Position numbers and translations under genes: made by a program. The notes under the pieces are model-generated. The model worked only from the letters and a program-made list of their open reading frames with translations, ran no database searches and was not told the origin of the DNA. Below, piece by piece: positions 44,603 to 54,455 of a DNA stretch of 64,000 nt (within the stretch, counting starts at the first letter, position 1; every line of letters starts with the position of its first letter). This stretch comes from Afipia massiliensis (GTDB taxonomy: Bacteria; Pseudomonadota; Alphaproteobacteria; Rhizobiales; Xanthobacteraceae), in the NCBI RefSeq assembly GCF_001006325.2, contig NZ_LBIA02000001.1:2977501-3041500 (forward strand), in the 5' to 3' direction.

Positions 44603-45817
44603 TCAGGCCGCCATTGCCTTGGTGAGGTTTTCCGCGACCTTGTCGAGGAAGCCGGTGGTCGAGAGCCAGCGCTGATCGGCGCCGACGAGCAAGGCAAGAT
44701 CCTTGGTCATGAAACCGGATTCGACCGTCTCGACACAAACTCGCTCCAATGTGTTCGCGAACTTTGCCAGTTCGGCGTTGTTGTCGAGCTTGGCGCGATG
44801 TCCGAGGCCGCGGGTCCATGCGAAAATCGACGCGATCGAATTGGTCGAGGTTTCCTTGCCCTTCTGGTGCTCGCGGTAGTGGCGGGTCACGGTGCCGTGA
44901 GCGGCTTCCGCTTCCATGGTCTTGCCGTCCGGCGTCAGCAGCACCGAGGTCATGAGGCCCAGCGAGCCGTAGCCCTGGGCCACGGTGTCGGACTGCACGT
45001 CGCCGTCGTAGTTTTTGCAGGCCCAGACGTAGCCGCCGGACCACTTCATCGCAGCCGCCACCATGTCGTCGATCAGACGGTGCTCGTAAGTGATGCCCTT
45101 GGCATCGAAGTCCTTCTTGAACTCGTTGTCGAACACTTCCTGGAAGATGTCCTTGAAGCGGCCGTCGTACTGCTTGAGGATTGTGTTCTTGGTCGAGAGA
45201 TAGACCGGATAGCCCTTGACGAGGCCGAGGTTCATCGAGGCCCGGGCGAAATCGCGGATCGAGTCGTCGAGATTGAACATCGCGAGGGTCACGCCGGCGC
45301 TCGGCGCCTTGTAGACTTCGCGCTCGATCACCTTGCCGTCGTCGCCGGTGAATTTCAGCGTGATGGTGCCCGCGGTCGGGAATTTGAAATCGGTAGCGCG
45401 GTACTGGTCGCCGAAGGCATGGCGGCCGATGATGATCGGCTTGGTCCAACCCGGAACCAGACGGGGCACGTTTTTGCAGATAATCGGCTCGCGGAACACG
45501 ACGCCGCCGAGGATGTTGCGGATGGTGCCGTTCGGCGACTTCCACATTTCTTTGAGGCCGAATTCCTTCACGCGGGCTTCGTCCGGGGTGATGGTGGCGC
45601 ATTTGACGCCGACGCCGTGCTTCTTGATCGCGTTGGCCGCGTCGATGGTGACCTGATCGTTGGTCTTGTCGCGGTATTCCATCCCAAGGTCGTAGTATTC
45701 GAGTTTCACATCGAGGAACGGGTGAATCAGCTTGTCCTTGATGTACTGCCAGATGATCCGGGTCATCTCGTCGCCATCGAGTTCGACGACGGGGTTGGTC
45801 ACCTTGATTTTTGCCAT
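44603..45817 (-). CDS. icd: NADP-dependent isocitrate dehydrogenase
   Basis: The 404-residue homodimeric enzyme shows [40 protein letters not shown] (phosphorylatable/substrate Ser region), the active-site region [20 protein letters not shown], and the NADP loop [20 protein letters not shown] with the following [20 protein letters not shown]. It oxidises isocitrate to 2-oxoglutarate in the TCA cycle and makes NADPH. This is the eukaryote-like type II form usual in alphaproteobacteria. Confidence 0.97.
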   Translation of the reverse strand: MAKIKVTNPVVELDGDEMTRIIWQYIKDKLIHPFLDVKLEYYDLGMEYRDKTNDQVTIDAANAIKKHGVGVKCATITPDEARVKEFGLKEMWKSPNGTIRNILGGVVFREPIICKNVPRLVPGWTKPIIIGRHAFGDQYRATDFKFPTAGTITLKFTGDDGKVIEREVYKAPSAGVTLAMFNLDDSIRDFARASMNLGLVKGYPVYLSTKNTILKQYDGRFKDIFQEVFDNEFKKDFDAKGITYEHRLIDDMVAAAMKWSGGYVWACKNYDGDVQSDTVAQGYGSLGLMTSVLLTPDGKTMEAEAAHGTVTRHYREHQKGKETSTNSIASIFAWTRGLGHRAKLDNNAELAKFANTLERVCVETVESGFMTKDLALLVGADQRWLSTTGFLDKVAENLTKAMAA

Positions 45818-46057
45818 GGGGATGGGGCCTTAATATTGGGGGCGGAGAGGGCGAGAGAACCGCAACCGGTTCCATAGCGAGGCTATAGCACTGCGAAACG
45901 CAGGCTGGAAGGCGACAAAACCTGACAGATTGCCCATCCGTCCTGACCTTGCCCCTTTTTCGAAAAAAGTTTGGGCGGGATGTCGATCCCGCCGGTGCTC
46001 GTTCGTCGTGAGAGCAGGAGGCCATTGGGGCCCTCTACGGAACCAGGGAGAAAGACA

Positions 46058-46480
46058 ATGCGCGTTATGGTGATGGTCAAGGCGACGAAGGATAGCGAAG
46101 CGGGCATCATGCCTTCAACCGAGCTCCTCGAGGCCATGGGCAAGTTCAACGAAGAACTGGTGAACGCCGGCATCATGCTGGCCGGTGAGGGGCTTCACCC
46201 GTCTTCAAAGGGAAAACGGGTCGCTTTCGACGGCCCGGCCCGCGCCGTGATCGATGGGCCCTTCGCCGAGACCCGCGAACTGGTCGCCGGTTTCTGGCTC
46301 TGGGAAGTCAAGGACATGGCGGAAGCGGTGGAGTGGGTGAAGCGCTGCCCCAATCCGATGCTCGGGCCGAGCGAGATCGAGATCCGGCAGGTGTTCGAGG
46401 CGGCCGATTTCGGCGAGGCTCTGACGCCGGAGATCGCCGAAGCGGAGGATCGCCTGCGCGAAAAACTCACGAAACGCTAA
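46058..46480 (+). CDS. YCII/DGPF-domain protein
   Basis: The 140-residue protein has the DGPF motif: VIDGPFAETRELVAGFWLWE, preceded by MRVMVMVKATKDSEAG and LVNAGIMLAGEGLHPSSKGK. DGPF proteins form a small dimeric ferredoxin-like fold. They are encoded next to ECF42-type sigma factors, as here (the sigma gene is 58 bases downstream), and are thought to be controlled by them. GGGAGAAAGAC supports the start; the longer frame to 45971 is unsupported. Confidence 0.9.
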   Translation: MRVMVMVKATKDSEAGIMPSTELLEAMGKFNEELVNAGIMLAGEGLHPSSKGKRVAFDGPARAVIDGPFAETRELVAGFWLWEVKDMAEAVEWVKRCPNPMLGPSEIEIRQVFEAADFGEALTPEIAEAEDRLREKLTKR

Positions 46481-46538
46481 ACTTCCCGGTCGCCGCCACG
46501 GCTTGCCTTTCCTCTCGTTTTTCCTCTAAGCGAGATCC

Positions 46539-47801
46539 GTGGCGGCGAACGACACCCATCAAGCGATCGAAACGGTCTTCCGGATCGAACGGGCCAGGCT
46601 GATAGCCGGGCTGGCCCGAATGGTGCGGGATGTCGGCCTGGCCGAAGAGCTGGCGCAAGACGCGCTCGTCTCCGCTCTGTCCGAATGGCCGAAGACCGGT
46701 GTTCCGATACATCCCGGCGCCTGGCTGATGGCTGCGGCCAAGCGCCGGGCCATCGACGGTTTCCGACGCAGCAAGATGCTGGCACGGAAGCATGCGGAAA
46801 TCGGCCAGGATTTCGAAGACCAGCGCGATAGCAGCATCGAGGACGCGGAAGCGGCCATGGACGACGATCTCGGCGACGAGTTGTTGAGTCTGATCTTCAC
46901 CGCGTGCCACCCGGTGCTGGCTCCCGAGGCGCGGGCGGCCCTGACCTTGCGCCTGATCGGCGGGCTGACGACGGACGAAATCGCACGCGCGTTTCTCTCG
47001 AACGAGGCAACCATCGCCCAGCGTATCGTCCGGGCGAAGAAGACCATCGGCAATGCCGGACTGACCTATGAGGTGCCGCGCGGCAAGGATCGCGGAATGC
47101 GTCTCGCCTCCGTGCTTGAGGTCGTCTACCTGATTTTCAACGAAGGCTATTCGGCCACCGCCGGCGAGGACCTCATCCGCCCGGCTCTGTGTGCCGAGGC
47201 GCAGCGCCTTGGCCGTATCATCGCCGGTCTCGCTCCGAACGAGCCCGAGGTCTTCGGTCTTCTTGCGCTGATGGAAATTCAGGCCTCGCGACTGGCAGCC
47301 CGCACGGCACCGGATGGCTCTTCGATCCCCATCACCGAACAAAACCGCAGCCGCTGGGATCAGCTCCTGATCCGCCGCGGGCTGGCCGCGCTCGAACGCG
47401 CAGAGACACTCGGCGGCAGTCATGGGCCCTATGCGTTGCAGGCCGCACTCGCGGCCTGCCATGCGCGCGCACGCAACGCGGACGAGACGAACTGGAAAAA
47501 GATCGCGGGCCTGTACGACACCCTGCGGGACGTGATGCCGTCACCGGTGGTCGATCTCAACCGGGCCGTGGCTCACAGCATGGCCTTTGGCCCGGAGGCT
47601 GGTCTGAAACTGATCGACGAGATCGCGGAGGCCGCGGCACTGCGAAATTACGCGCCGATGCCGGCCGCGAAGGGCGATTTCTTGTTTCGGGCGGGCCGGT
47701 TCACCGACGCCAGGATCGAATTCGAGCGAGCCGCGGAGCTGAGCCGCAACGTGCGCGAGAAGGAATTTTTGCTTAAACGGGCGGCCGATTGCGGCAGCTG
47801 A
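46539..47801 (+). CDS. ECF42-like RNA polymerase sigma factor with TPR-like C-terminus
   Basis: The 420-residue protein has sigma regions 2 and 4 in the first 180 residues (DVGLAEELAQDALVSALSEW, AWLMAAAKRRAIDGFRRSKM, RLIGGLTTDEIARAFLSNEA). A long C-terminal domain follows (LASVLEVVYLIFNEGYSATA, VFGLLALMEIQASRLAARTA, AAKGDFLFRAGRFTDARIEF), which forms a helical SnoaL/TPR-like extension of the DUF6596 type. ECF42 factors lack an anti-sigma factor, keep a DGPF partner, and are controlled through this extension. GTG start with GCGAG upstream. Confidence 0.92.
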   Translation: MAANDTHQAIETVFRIERARLIAGLARMVRDVGLAEELAQDALVSALSEWPKTGVPIHPGAWLMAAAKRRAIDGFRRSKMLARKHAEIGQDFEDQRDSSIEDAEAAMDDDLGDELLSLIFTACHPVLAPEARAALTLRLIGGLTTDEIARAFLSNEATIAQRIVRAKKTIGNAGLTYEVPRGKDRGMRLASVLEVVYLIFNEGYSATAGEDLIRPALCAEAQRLGRIIAGLAPNEPEVFGLLALMEIQASRLAARTAPDGSSIPITEQNRSRWDQLLIRRGLAALERAETLGGSHGPYALQAALAACHARARNADETNWKKIAGLYDTLRDVMPSPVVDLNRAVAHSMAFGPEAGLKLIDEIAEAAALRNYAPMPAAKGDFLFRAGRFTDARIEFERAAELSRNVREKEFLLKRAADCGS

Positions 47802-47983
47802 ACCGCCGGCGGCCGGACGATCCTTTTCAGCCTCCGCAAGAGATTCAAAAGGGCAATCTAGGTCTATTATTTTGCTTGAGAATTTCCGCCAGACGGGCGA
47901 ACGAAGGGCGAAGCGAGAAGGGCTCCGGCGCAGCTCAGAAGCTGAATCAAAATCTTAAGAACTTGAATCAAAAAGTGAGCCCG

Positions 47984-49171
47984 ATGTCCGGTTCAGGCAC
48001 CGACAAAACCAAGACGCGCAAGGAATTGGCTGGGCCCGTGGTGGTCCTGGTCGAACCGCAGCTTGGTGAGAACATCGGCATGTGCGCGCGCGCCATGGGC
48101 AACTTCGGCTTGACGCGGCTGCGCATCGTTAATCCGCGCGATGGCTGGCCCAATATGGCCGCCCAGCGCGCCGCGGCCGGTGCCGATCACATTCTCGATA
48201 AAGTCGAATTGTTCGACACCGTCGAGGCGGCGGTGGCCGACTGCTCACTGCTGTTCGCGACCACCGCGCGGGCGCACGATCAAGCCAAGCCGGTGGTCGG
48301 TCCGGAGGAGGCAGCCCGTCAGATCGTCGGGGAAGCCGCGGTGAACGGCACGGCAGCGATCATGTTCGGGCGCGAGCGCTACGGCTTGCAGAACGACGAG
48401 GTCGCGCTCGCCAACCGCATTGTCACGTTTCCGGTCAATCCGGGTTTTGCCTCACTGAACCTCGCTCAGGCGGTTCTGTTGATGGGCTACGAATGGTTCA
48501 AGCTGGTCACTGCCAACACGCTGCCGTTCGACATGCCGGAACGTTCGGAGCGGGCCTCGAACCATCAGATGCAGGCTTTTTTCGACAATCTCGTGAACGA
48601 ACTCGACAAGGTCGAATTTCTGCGGCCGCCGGAAAAGCGCGACACGATGCTGGTGAACATGCGCAACATCTTCACGCGGATGGAGCCCACCAAGCAGGAT
48701 ATGCACACCCTGCACGGCGTGGTGATGGCCATCGCGGAAGGCCGGAAAGGTCCTGCAAAAGGCGGGGTTCTTGATGGCAACGAAGCGACGCGGCTGCGCG
48801 CGCTGCTGGCCGAGCACTCCGACGGACGCGCGCCGTCCGATAGCGGCACGGTGCGGGGACTAGCCCGCCTGCTGCGACGCAATCCGACCGATGCCGAGCG
48901 GATCTTGTGGCAGGCTCTGACCACGGATCGCCGCTTCGCGTCTCACTTCAAGCGGCAGACGCCGGTGGGGCGTCACATTCCCGATTTCGTGTCGTTCACG
49001 AAACGCATCGCGGTCGAACTCGTCAATGCCAACGAAACCGACGTTATCGCGCGGGACCGCGCGGCGCGTGGTGAATGGCTCGCAGCGCGGGGATATCGCG
49101 TTTGCCTGATCAATGCGGCGGATGTGGAAAGCGACCTTGCCGCGCAGCTCGACCGTCTCGCTGTCGCCTAA
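47984..49171 (+). CDS. trmJ: TrmJ-like tRNA/rRNA 2'-O-methyltransferase fused to a DUF559 domain
   Basis: Residues 17-250 are a SPOUT methyltransferase of the TrmJ type: VLVEPQLGENIGMCARAMGN, IMFGRERYGLQNDEVALANR, FASLNLAQAVLLMGYEWFKL (the trefoil-knot SAM site) and a helical tail (FFDNLVNELDKVEFLRPPEK). TrmJ methylates tRNA at position 32. Residues about 293-390 (LARLLRRNPTDAERILWQAL, VGRHIPDFVSFTKRIAVELV, WLAARGYRVCLINAADVESD) match DUF559/Vsr-like restriction-endonuclease folds. The usual DUF559 end VELDGGQH has become VELVNANE, so catalytic residues seem lost. The fusion is unusual. Confidence 0.88.
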   Translation: MSGSGTDKTKTRKELAGPVVVLVEPQLGENIGMCARAMGNFGLTRLRIVNPRDGWPNMAAQRAAAGADHILDKVELFDTVEAAVADCSLLFATTARAHDQAKPVVGPEEAARQIVGEAAVNGTAAIMFGRERYGLQNDEVALANRIVTFPVNPGFASLNLAQAVLLMGYEWFKLVTANTLPFDMPERSERASNHQMQAFFDNLVNELDKVEFLRPPEKRDTMLVNMRNIFTRMEPTKQDMHTLHGVVMAIAEGRKGPAKGGVLDGNEATRLRALLAEHSDGRAPSDSGTVRGLARLLRRNPTDAERILWQALTTDRRFASHFKRQTPVGRHIPDFVSFTKRIAVELVNANETDVIARDRAARGEWLAARGYRVCLINAADVESDLAAQLDRLAVA

Positions 49172-49286
49172 CCCACTTCGCTCCCGCAACATCGATTGTT
49201 GTTCTGCCGCGGGATTAAAGCGCGCTAGAAAATGTTGTTGCTCAAGATGATTGCCAACGAACCAATAAAATCAGGGAGGATTCAAT

Positions 49287-49778
49287 ATGCGTTCACTCGG
49301 TCTCGCAGCGCTAACGACGGCTGCGGTCGTTCTTGCCGGTCCGGCTTACGCGCAGGCGCCGCAGGTTGAGAAGAATGTGTCGATGGCGATGGCGATAGCC
49401 ATCATCCAGGGCACCATCGAGCAGTGCACCAAGGACGGCTACAAGGTGTCCGTCACGGTGGTGGACAAGGCCGGCAACGTCGCGGCACAGGTTCGCGGCG
49501 ACGGTACCAATCCTCACACCATGGAGTTCAGCCGCCTGAAGGCCTACACCTCGCGCACGCGCGGGATAACGTCCCTCGAATTCATGAAACAGACGGACAA
49601 GCCTGAAACCGCCTCCCTGAGGCAGATCCCGGGTGTGGTTGCAGCGGGTGGCGCTGTCCCGATCAAGGTCGGCAACGAAGTGATTGGCGCGGTCGGTGCA
49701 TCGGGTGCACCCGGTGGCGACAAGGACGAGGTCTGCGTGCTCGCTGGGATCGCGAAGGTTCAGGACGCCTTGAAGTAA
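49287..49778 (+). CDS. Exported GlcG/HbpS family heme-binding-like protein
   Basis: A 23-residue signal peptide (SLGLAALTTAAVVLAGPAYA) leads to a 140-residue DUF336 (GlcG/HbpS) domain: SMAMAIAIIQGTIEQCTKDG, VSVTVVDKAGNVAAQVRGDG, AYTSRTRGITSLEFMKQTDK and a late GGAVPIKVGNEVIGAVGASG. HbpS relatives bind heme outside the membrane; others act in glycolate or aromatic loci. The role is unclear. GGAGG precedes the ATG. Confidence 0.88.
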   Translation: MRSLGLAALTTAAVVLAGPAYAQAPQVEKNVSMAMAIAIIQGTIEQCTKDGYKVSVTVVDKAGNVAAQVRGDGTNPHTMEFSRLKAYTSRTRGITSLEFMKQTDKPETASLRQIPGVVAAGGAVPIKVGNEVIGAVGASGAPGGDKDEVCVLAGIAKVQDALK

Positions 49779-49800
49779 CTGCGTCCGGCCTGAAACAGGA

Positions 49801-49833
49801 AAACGCCGCGCAATCCGATCGCGCGGCGTTTTG
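49801..49833. terminator. Bidirectional terminator
   Basis: AAACGCCGCGC/GCGCGGCGTTTT is a perfect stem with T-runs at both ends. It lies between the convergent GlcG and DUF1476 genes and can end transcription from both. Confidence 0.9.
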
Positions 49834-49849
49834 TCTGAACGCGGCAGAG

Positions 49850-50164
49850 TTACTGCCCGGCCTTGATCTGGGCAACGGCGACCGCCACCAGTTCGTCCAT
49901 CTTGGCGCGGATTTCCTGCTCGGTGGCTTTGCCTGCGAGGTCCGTTGCGACCTTGCGCAGGACGTCGGCATCGCCGGCTTCCTCGAAATCGGCCGAAACC
50001 ACTTCCTTGGCATAGGCAGCGGCTTCATCGCCGGTTTTGCCCAGCTTTTCGGCGGCCCACAGGCCCAGCAGCTTGTTCCGGCGGGCTTCCGCCTTGAACT
50101 TCTGTTCCTCGTCGAGGGCGAACTTCTTCTCGAAGCCTTCCTGGCGCTTGTCAAAAGACGACAT
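49850..50164 (-). CDS. ATPase inhibitor subunit zeta (DUF1476)
   Basis: The 104-residue helical protein matches the zeta subunit of alphaproteobacterial F1F0-ATPase: SSFDKRQEGFEKKFALDEEQ at the N-terminus (the inhibitory region), then KFKAEARRNKLLGLWAAEKL and DEAAAYAKEVVSADFEEAGD. The zeta subunit blocks ATP hydrolysis by wedging into F1, like mitochondrial IF1. It is distant from any atp operon here, as is usual. Confidence 0.93.
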   Translation of the reverse strand: MSSFDKRQEGFEKKFALDEEQKFKAEARRNKLLGLWAAEKLGKTGDEAAAYAKEVVSADFEEAGDADVLRKVATDLAGKATEQEIRAKMDELVAVAVAQIKAGQ

Positions 50165-50445
50165 ATATCTGTTCCGTAAGCTGAATCTGGGATTTGCCTG
50201 AACCGGCGGCGGAACCCAGCATATAGGGGGTCGGCTCCCCTCAAAGCAATGTCCCAGAAGTCGCAGGAAGCGGGTAAAACGCCTTTCGTTGCGTTGTATC
50301 CGTCACATCAATCGGTTAGGTTGCCGATGAGTCTGGTTCGCGGTTTGTTTCACGATTCCGGACTTCACGGCAGCTCCGCCGTGGGTCGCGTAAAATCACC
50401 CGGAGCACCCCATTCATGGACTTCAACAAAACACGGTACATCCCT

Positions 50446-51213
50446 ATGAGCCGTCGGCGTCGCATTTACGAAGGCAAGGGCAAGACCCTTTACGAAGGGC
50501 CTGAGCCTGGAACCCTGATCCAGCATTTCAAGGATGACGCCACCGCGTTCAATGCCAAGAAACACCAGATCATCGAGGGTAAGGGTGTCCTCAACAACCG
50601 GATCTCGGAGTATGTCTTCCAGCATCTGAACGACATCGGCGTGCCGACCCATTTCATCAAACGGCTCAACATGCGCGAGCAGTTGATCCGCGAGGTCGAG
50701 ATCGTGCCGCTGGAAGTCGTGGTGCGTAACGTCGCAGCAGGCTCGCTGTCGCAGCGCCTCGGCATCGAGGAAGGCACGCAGCTGCCGCGCTCGATCATCG
50801 AATTCTATTACAAGAACGATCAACTCGGCGATCCGATGGTCTCCGAAGAGCACATCACCGCGTTCGGCTGGGCTACGCCGCAGGAAATCGACGACATGAT
50901 GGCTCTTGCCATTCGGGTCAACGACTTCCTGACTGGACTGTTTCTCGGCGTCGGCATCCGTCTTGTGGACTTCAAGATGGAATGCGGACGGCTGTTCGAG
51001 AACGACATGATGCGCATCATCGTTGCCGATGAAATCTCGCCGGACTCGTGCCGGCTGTGGGATATCAAGTCGAACGAGAAGATGGACAAGGACCGCTTCC
51101 GCCGCGATCTCGGTGGGCTGCTTGAGGCCTACACCGAGGTTGCCAAGCGTCTCGGCATCCTGATTGAGAACGACCGTCCCGCGGGCTCCGGCCCGGTGCT
51201 GGTGAAGAGCTGA
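50446..51213 (+). CDS. purC: SAICAR synthase
   Basis: The 255-residue enzyme has [60 protein letters not shown] and [10 protein letters not shown] near the end, all signatures of PurC. It joins aspartate to CAIR in purine synthesis. The family starts at [13 protein letters not shown] (50446). A start at 50416, which has GGAG upstream, adds ten residues and may be the one used. It is the first gene of the purine run purC-purS-purQ-purL. Confidence 0.96.
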   Translation: MSRRRRIYEGKGKTLYEGPEPGTLIQHFKDDATAFNAKKHQIIEGKGVLNNRISEYVFQHLNDIGVPTHFIKRLNMREQLIREVEIVPLEVVVRNVAAGSLSQRLGIEEGTQLPRSIIEFYYKNDQLGDPMVSEEHITAFGWATPQEIDDMMALAIRVNDFLTGLFLGVGIRLVDFKMECGRLFENDMMRIIVADEISPDSCRLWDIKSNEKMDKDRFRRDLGGLLEAYTEVAKRLGILIENDRPAGSGPVLVKS

Positions 51214-51218
51214 ATTCC

Positions 51219-51322
51219 GTCATCCTGAGGTGCGAGCCGCTCTTGCGGGGAGCCTCGAAGGATGGCCTCTAAAAAACGTCGCCCTTCGAGGCTTGGGCTT
51301 TGCCCTCGCGCCTCAGGGTGAC
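51219..51322. repeat. GTCATCCTGAGG palindromic repeat between purC and purS
   Basis: GTCATCCTGAGGTGCGAGCC pairs with the later CGCGCCTCAGGGTGAC, with the central CTCGAAGG/CCTTCGAG stem. It is a common Bradyrhizobium-family intergenic element and here splits the purine operon by about 100 bases. Confidence 0.8.
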
Positions 51323-51344
51323 GTTTCAGAAAACTGGAAGCGAT

Positions 51345-51587
51345 ATGAAGGCGCGCATCACCGTCACATTGAAGAACGGCATTCTCGATCCGCAGGGCAA
51401 GGCCATCGAAGGGGCGCTGAAATCGCTCGGCGTCGATGGCATTGCCAGCGTGCGGCAGGGCAAGGTGTTCGACATCGAAGTCGCCGGCGCGGACAAGGCG
51501 AAGGCCGAAACCGCGCTCAAGGAAGCCGCCGACAAGCTGCTCGCCAACACGGTGATCGAGAATTATCGGGTTGAGGTTCTGGGCTAA
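51345..51587 (+). CDS. purS: FGAM synthetase subunit PurS
   Basis: The 80-residue protein has the PurS fold: MKARITVTLKNGILDPQGKA, IEGALKSLGVDGIASVRQGK and IEVAGADKAKAETALKEAAD. It forms the small subunit of the PurSQL complex. GGAAG supports the start at 51345. Confidence 0.95.
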   Translation: MKARITVTLKNGILDPQGKAIEGALKSLGVDGIASVRQGKVFDIEVAGADKAKAETALKEAADKLLANTVIENYRVEVLG

Positions 51588-51614
51588 CCCCGCTTCCGGC
51601 AACGTTCGGCGTGC

Positions 51615-52631
51615 CTACAACCATCCTGCACGCCGGAATCGGTAGAACAGCGACAGACAGACCGCGGCAATCGCGCCGAGCGCGACATAATAGCCGTACT
51701 TCCACTTGAGCTCGGGCATGTGTTCGAAGTTCATGCCATAGATGCCCGCGAATGCGGTGGGGACGGCGATGATGGCAAGCCATGACGCCAGTTTCTTGGA
51801 TACTGCGGTTTCTTGCGCCTGTCCGACGAGCAGGCTCGCCTCGAACGCGAACGCCAGAACTTCGCGCAAGGAATCAATCTGCTCCTGAACGGTCCCGACA
51901 TGATCGGTGACGTCGCGAAACAGCGGCTGCAGGGCCGTGCGCACCATCGTTAAATCGTCGCGTTCAAGCCGCCGGCAGACTTCCACCAGCGGTCCGATCG
52001 CGTTGCGTAGCCGCAAAAGGTCGCGGCGCAACTGGTAAAGCCGCTGAATCTGCGTCCGCGAGATTGCGGTCTCCAGCAAAAGCTCTTCCATTGTCTCGAC
52101 TTCTTGCTGGATGGTCTCAATCACCGGCGAATAATTGTCGACGATGAAATCCAGGATCGCATAGAGGATATAATCCTCGCCGCGAGACAGTGCCCTTGGG
52201 CAGCTCTCGCAGTGCTCCCGCACGGCGGCGTATGATGTCGATGCGCCGTGACGGACCGTGACGATATACCCGTCGCCCACGAAAATATGGGTTTCGCCGA
52301 ATGCGATGTTGCCATCCACGAGCTGAGCTGTCCGCGCAACGATGAACAGGGCATCGCCATATTGCTCGATCTTGGGCCGCTGGTGCGCGTGATTGGCATC
52401 CTCGATGGCGAGGTCGTGCAGGTTGAATTGCTGCTGTACTTTGGTCAGCAGTTCCATGCCCGGTTCAAGCAGGCCGATCCAGACCACGTGGCCCGGCTTG
52501 GTCCGCCAGTTCGAGGCCTCCTCGATGGGGATGTTGGCGACGCGACGGCCATCAGCATAGACGCTGGCTGCGACGACGCCCTTGGGAGCGACCGGCTCTG
52601 TCGCGGCGGTCACCGACGAGGCGACGTTCAT
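51615..52631 (-). CDS. corA: CorA family magnesium/divalent cation transporter
   Basis: The 338-residue protein has the CorA layout: a long soluble N-terminal domain ([40 protein letters not shown]) and two C-terminal helices. The first is followed by the selectivity motif [12 protein letters not shown] and the second is [20 protein letters not shown]. It moves Mg2+ through a pentameric pore. Oddly it sits between purS and purQ on the opposite strand. Confidence 0.93.
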   Translation of the reverse strand: MNVASSVTAATEPVAPKGVVAASVYADGRRVANIPIEEASNWRTKPGHVVWIGLLEPGMELLTKVQQQFNLHDLAIEDANHAHQRPKIEQYGDALFIVARTAQLVDGNIAFGETHIFVGDGYIVTVRHGASTSYAAVREHCESCPRALSRGEDYILYAILDFIVDNYSPVIETIQQEVETMEELLLETAISRTQIQRLYQLRRDLLRLRNAIGPLVEVCRRLERDDLTMVRTALQPLFRDVTDHVGTVQEQIDSLREVLAFAFEASLLVGQAQETAVSKKLASWLAIIAVPTAFAGIYGMNFEHMPELKWKYGYYVALGAIAAVCLSLFYRFRRAGWL

Positions 52632-52775
52632 GGTTTCCGTCCCTGTGATTGCTGTGTCCTGCGCGCGATGCAGGGCTTTTCAGCAAGGCTAGCACTGGAA
52701 AAACCACCGTCAAATGGGTATGTCTGGCCCTCAGCGGCGGTGAATCGCCGAACCTGTCCATTGTCCGGAATCACC

Positions 52776-53477
52776 ATGAAATCAGCCGTTCTCGTCTTCC
52801 CCGGCATCAACCGCGAGCGCGACATGGCGCGCGCGCTCAAGCTCGCGTCCGGCAACGATTCCACGATGGTCTGGCACGCTGACACCGCTTTGCCGAAGGG
52901 CACCGACCTCGTCGTCGTGCCGGGTGGCTTCTCGTACGGCGATTACCTGCGCTGCGGCGCTATTGCTGCGCGTGCGCCGATCATGGACGCCGTCCGCGCC
53001 CATGCCGCCAATGGCGGCCTCGTGCTTGGCGTTTGCAACGGTTTCCAGATCCTCTGCGAGTCGGGCCTGTTGCCCGGCGCGCTGATGCGCAACGCGCAGC
53101 TCAAGTTCATCTGCCGTGACGTGCACCTGCGCGTCGAGCGCTCCGATACGCCGTTCACGCGCGGTTATAACGCCGGGCAGGTGATCCGCGTGCCGGTGGC
53201 GCACGGCGAAGGCAATTACGCCGCCGATGAGGATACGATCCGGCGGCTCGAGGGCGAGGGCCGAGTGCTTTACCGTTATTGCAGCGCTTCAGGCGAAGTC
53301 GGCGACACCCACAACATCAACGGCGCTGCGGCGTCGATCGCCGGCATTGTCAGCGACAAGGGTAACGTGCTCGGCATGATGCCGCATCCCGAGAATCACG
53401 TCGAAGACATCATGGGCTGCACCGACGGCCGCGGGCTGTTCGCGGGCCTGGTGGCGCATCTGAAGAGCGCGGCTTAA
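52776..53477 (+). CDS. purQ: FGAM synthetase glutaminase subunit PurQ
   Basis: The 233-residue class I glutamine amidotransferase shows the nucleophile Cys in [20 protein letters not shown], and the His/Glu partners in [12 protein letters not shown]. The oxyanion-loop [20 protein letters not shown] and the entry [20 protein letters not shown] are typical PurQ. It supplies ammonia to PurL. The start is at 52776 after CGGAA. Confidence 0.96.
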   Translation: MKSAVLVFPGINRERDMARALKLASGNDSTMVWHADTALPKGTDLVVVPGGFSYGDYLRCGAIAARAPIMDAVRAHAANGGLVLGVCNGFQILCESGLLPGALMRNAQLKFICRDVHLRVERSDTPFTRGYNAGQVIRVPVAHGEGNYAADEDTIRRLEGEGRVLYRYCSASGEVGDTHNINGAAASIAGIVSDKGNVLGMMPHPENHVEDIMGCTDGRGLFAGLVAHLKSAA

Positions 53478-53487
53478 GCAATTTGAG

Positions 53488-53585
53488 TCGTCGTTCCGGG
53501 ATGCACCGAAGGTGCAGACCCAGAACCCCGAAATCGTCTCAGCGAAATTCCGGGTTCGCTCGCGAGACGCGCGTCCCGGAATGAC
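53488..53585. repeat. TCGTTCCGGGATGCAC palindromic repeat
   Basis: TCGTCGTTCCGGGATGCACC with the distal GCGTCCCGGAATGACC forms the outer arms, and CCGGGTTCGCTCGC lies inside. It sits just after purQ in the convergent gap with the thioesterase gene. Confidence 0.75.
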
Positions 53586-53599
53586 CCGTTGATTTGGCC

Positions 53600-54061
53600 T
53601 CACACCCTCTTTTTGATCCGCTTGATCGTGCCGGAGAACGTGAACAGCGGATTGTCGCCGGTGTGCATGATGCCGCGCAGGAAGATGAGCGATCCGGCAG
53701 CACGGGTCACTCCGCCGGTTGCGACGACGAGGTCGCCTTCGCGCGCGGCCGCGAGGAATTCGCAGCCGAACGACACGGTGACGGCGGGCGCTTCCAGTTC
53801 TCGCGCGGCAAAGGCGAACAGGCAGTAGTCGGCGAAGGTCATGTAGCAGCCGCCATGGACGTTGCGCATGCCGTTCAGGTGCTTCCGCTCGACGCGGAAC
53901 GCGCAGCGGATGCTGCCGTCGTCCTCGAAACGGTGCCAGAACGGACCGTTGTTGGATTCGAAGCTGTCGCGGCTCCATGTCCGCCATCCGGCGAACTCGC
54001 CCTCGGTCGCGATCAGGAGGTCGGGACGGAAACGGGGTGTCTTCTGCGGAACGTCATCCAA
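53600..54061 (-). CDS. PaaI-like hotdog thioesterase
   Basis: The 153-residue protein has the PaaI/YbgC-type hotdog motif LNGMRNVHGGCYMTFADYCL with HGG and the Asp, followed by VTVSFGCEFLAAAREGDLVV. It would hydrolyse aryl- or acyl-CoA. It interrupts the purine run on the minus strand between purQ and purL. Confidence 0.88.
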   Translation of the reverse strand: MDDVPQKTPRFRPDLLIATEGEFAGWRTWSRDSFESNNGPFWHRFEDDGSIRCAFRVERKHLNGMRNVHGGCYMTFADYCLFAFAARELEAPAVTVSFGCEFLAAAREGDLVVATGGVTRAAGSLIFLRGIMHTGDNPLFTFSGTIKRIKKRV

Positions 54062-54455
54062 GATATCGTGATCCTTGAAAATGAGGCCCCTGCGGGCCGT
54101 GCCGGGCCTCTCTTAGAGCCTGTAAGGGCAGGCCCGCAACCGGGGGTTTTTTAGCCGGGATTTCTCCCTATCTGATGCTTGCCGCAGGCCGGGCTGCCGT
54201 GCACAAAGAGGCCAGTGTCCCGAAGCCGACGTTCGCTCCATTTTGCAGCGGCTTCCGTGCGAACGTCGGATTCGAAAGGACACTGGGAATCATAGATTCT
54301 AGTGTGGTTTTGGTTCGCAGGTCCGTATATGAGCGCGCTATGGAAATGATACGGACCTGCGAACCACCACACTAGAAATCACGCCTATTCCGCCTTATCC
54401 GACCCTCTGGTTGCCCGGAGGGATGCCGAAGCATTTGACCCGGAGCGACGTCACC
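54062..54455. other. Intergenic region between thioesterase and purL
   Basis: No gene is visible. GAGGCCC/GGGCCTC and related pairs at 54080-54155 make weak hairpins near the thioesterase start, and the paired-hairpin repeat copy B fills 54212-54375. The short frame at 54372-54974 on the minus strand is the shadow of purL. Confidence 0.6.
54212..54375. repeat. Paired-hairpin repeat element, copy B
   Basis: Hairpin one: CCAGTGTCCCGAAGCCGACG and TTCGC pair with GCGAACGTCGGATTCGAAAG and GACACTGG (54212-54286). Hairpin two: CTAGTGTGG with GGTTCGCAGGTCCGTAT pairs with ATACGGACCTGCGAACC and CCACACTAG (54298-54375). A TGCAGCG word sits in the first loop, as in the other two copies. Confidence 0.9.
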
